From NCBI GenBank assembly GCA_014706385.1, contig JACGZH010000002.1, positions 1,240,001 to 1,304,000 on the forward strand: a DNA stretch of 64,000 nt. Reading direction: 5' to 3'. A model generated the notes under the pieces. The model made no database searches. It had not been told where the DNA came from and saw only the letters and a program-made list of their open reading frames with translations. The position numbers and the translations under genes are program-made. This document shows positions 62,645 to 64,000 of this stretch, piece after piece. Position 1 is the stretch's first letter, and every line of letters starts with the position of its first letter. The DNA is from Phaffia rhodozyma. Lineage: Eukaryota; Basidiomycota; Tremellomycetes; Cystofilobasidiales; Mrakiaceae.

Positions 62645-63188
62645 GATGTGTGTATGTGTGTGTGCAGGTGTGGGTGGGTGTGTGCGAGTTTGTCTGCGTT
62701 TATAGCTTAGTCGAGTCTCGCTTTATACGGCCTCAAGGGAGGGGTAGGTATGATGCGGGAGAAGGATTCAAAGGAATTGTAAGGGAAAGTCGAAAGAAGG
62801 ACAAGGAGAAGACAGAGTCTGATGAAGAGAAAGAGAGGCTTCTTGTAGATCGACCGACTGGTCTGTCAGCTTTATAAAGTGTTGTGGTACCAATGTGGAG
62901 AGTATATGGGGAGGATGGCTCTTCGGGCGAATCCGTCAGTAGATCTCAACCGCCGAAGGAGAAGAGGCAAGAAACATGAGGGGCTCGGCCGGAAAGAATC
63001 CGGTCCGGGAGCGGCTCAAGGAAAGAGTTTGAACCAGAGATGTATTAGAGATGTCAGCATTAGTCTCGGCGTCAGTCTTGGGACGGATGCAACCGTAGGT
63101 GTTAGTAAGCGAAATGTAGATACGTGGCGAGACACACGACTAGAATAAACTTACCGGGTCACCTTCTCGGGTGTGCGAGAGGGAGAGA

Positions 63189-63222
63189 GTGTGTGTGTAT
63201 GTGTGTGTGTGTGTGGTGTGTG
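63189..63222 (+). repeat. GT microsatellite
   Basis: A tract of alternating GT with one A interruption, followed by GGTGTGTG. It lies in the transporter upstream region. Alternating purine-pyrimidine sequence of this kind can vary in length and may adopt a Z-DNA form. Confidence 0.85.
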
Positions 63223-63449
63223 TTCTCTCGCGCGCGTGGCCTAAGAACGGAAGATTCAGAGTAAACCGCCACCAGAATTCGGTCAAAGCTAAAATTAGTC
63301 AAGAGTTTCTTCTTCTTTCCCCCTTCATTTAACCGTTCGATGTTTCATTTTGCCGTTCGTCGATGAGGCCTCCATCCAGATCGAACGAGAGGTAGTCGAT
63401 CTTCCAGCTCAGCTGATCTCACATGTACCATCCATCCGGCTCGTGGACG

Positions 63450-63566
63450 GTCCGTTTGGTCCGTTTGGTCCGTTCAGTCCGTTCAGTCCGTCTGGTCCGT
63501 CTGGTCCGTCTGGTCCGTCTGGTCCGTCTGGTCCGTCTGGTCCGTCTGGTCCGTCTGGTCCGCCTG
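63450..63566 (+). repeat. 9-bp minisatellite of 13 units
   Basis: Thirteen head-to-tail nonamers run without a break. Two are GTCCGTTTG, two are GTCCGTTCA, eight are identical GTCCGTCTG and the last is GTCCGCCTG. Because nine is a multiple of three, one plus-strand frame reads as repeated Gly-Pro-Ser (collagen-like) and another as Val-Arg-Leu. Neither frame has an ATG start or exon context, so I treat it as non-coding. Confidence 0.92.
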
Positions 63567-64000
63567 TTCCGGTCGGCTGCAGAGTTACCTAGGCCAACGC
63601 TTGGATGCTTGGATGATCTGGTTTGTACATCTCCTTTTATGTAACCAGATGAAACTATTCAACAAAGATAGAAAGAAAGGGAAAACTTCATGGATCGAAA
63701 GTAAGAACATGGCAGTAGAAAGACATAGAAAGACAAGAGTATAATCTGATAAAAAGATAGTGCAGAGTGCCCACTCGCCCAGATCTCTCCCTCTTGAGAA
63801 CGAACACCCTCTACATCTTGACCCGCCCACGCCTCGGGTCCTATAAGATACTTGAGGACACGTGAAACCCAAGTTTGAGCCTGGTTGTCTTTCGTTCTTC
63901 TATGGTGATAGTCTGACAGATACCGGCCGAAAGCTTGAGTGATTTAGATAGACATCGATCATCAGTTGATCCGTCTGTCTTTACAAACGAAGAAAAAAAA

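Larger units (their letters stand above)
62645..64000. promoter_or_regulatory. Long upstream region of the sugar transporter
   Basis: 1,356 bp with no recognised gene. It contains an inverted TTTATAAAG-type element near 62870-62879, a GT-rich microsatellite and a 9-bp minisatellite (listed separately). Purine-rich stretches at 62740-62850 are long. A region this long and repeat-bearing upstream of a permease is consistent with a regulated promoter, but I see no definite binding site. Confidence 0.4.

Noticed and set aside
63350..63592. Collagen-like Gly-Pro-Ser open frame over the minisatellite
   Set aside because: It has no ATG (the frame opens with TTG) and no plausible exon joins. All its repetitiveness comes from a 9-bp tandem repeat.

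Overview
The window is nuclear DNA from an intron-rich basidiomycete fungus. Nearly every gene is cut into several exons by short introns (mostly about 50-100 bases) with GT...AG ends and CTAAC/CTGAC-like branch sites. Genes are packed about one per 2.5-3 kb on both strands. The protein families are fungal: SSN6/CYC8, HET-C, a TRF4/Cid14 poly(A) polymerase, mitochondrial PSD1 and COQ4. The compact, intron-dense style fits a Tremellomycete-type yeast such as the Phaffia/Cystofilobasidium group, but that placement is inference. No rRNA, tRNA, CRISPR array, virus or intact transposon was recognised.

Layout, left to right. SSN6 (+, 5' end outside the window) converges on a small microexon coiled-coil gene (-). 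Then come a TRF4-like polymerase (-), PSD1 (-) and HEM4 (-). HEM4 is divergent from a CENP-B-like DNA-binding protein (+), followed by a serine palmitoyltransferase small subunit (+) and a HET-C protein with a prion-like repeat tail (+). HET-C converges on a flavin monooxygenase (-), which shares a promoter with COQ4 (+). Next are a long-chain acyl-CoA synthetase (-), a NAT9-like acetyltransferase (-) and a two-domain 2-oxoglutarate/Fe(II) oxygenase (-) divergent from GPN1 (+). A CCDC43-like gene (-) is divergent from CAND1 (+). ECH1 (+, ending in SKL) converges on PNO1 (-), which is divergent from SRP68 (+). The long NUP98-NUP96 gene (-) is divergent from an NKAP-family gene (+), which converges on an MFS sugar transporter (-). 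The last 1.3 kb is transporter upstream DNA holding a GT microsatellite and a 9-bp minisatellite.

Most genes are housekeeping: transcriptional co-repression, RNA surveillance, ribosome and SRP assembly, nuclear pore, cullin recycling, haem, ubiquinone, phosphatidylethanolamine, sphingolipid and fatty-acid metabolism. Neighbours are not functionally linked operons, but divergent pairs with 180-265 bp between start codons recur and probably share promoters. The less ordinary loci are the HET-C tail, the domesticated CENP-B-like protein, the two-domain oxygenase, the microexon coiled-coil gene and the minisatellite. Exon joins were worked out by eye from splice signals, reading phase and family resemblance. 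Where a splice is uncertain the entry says so.
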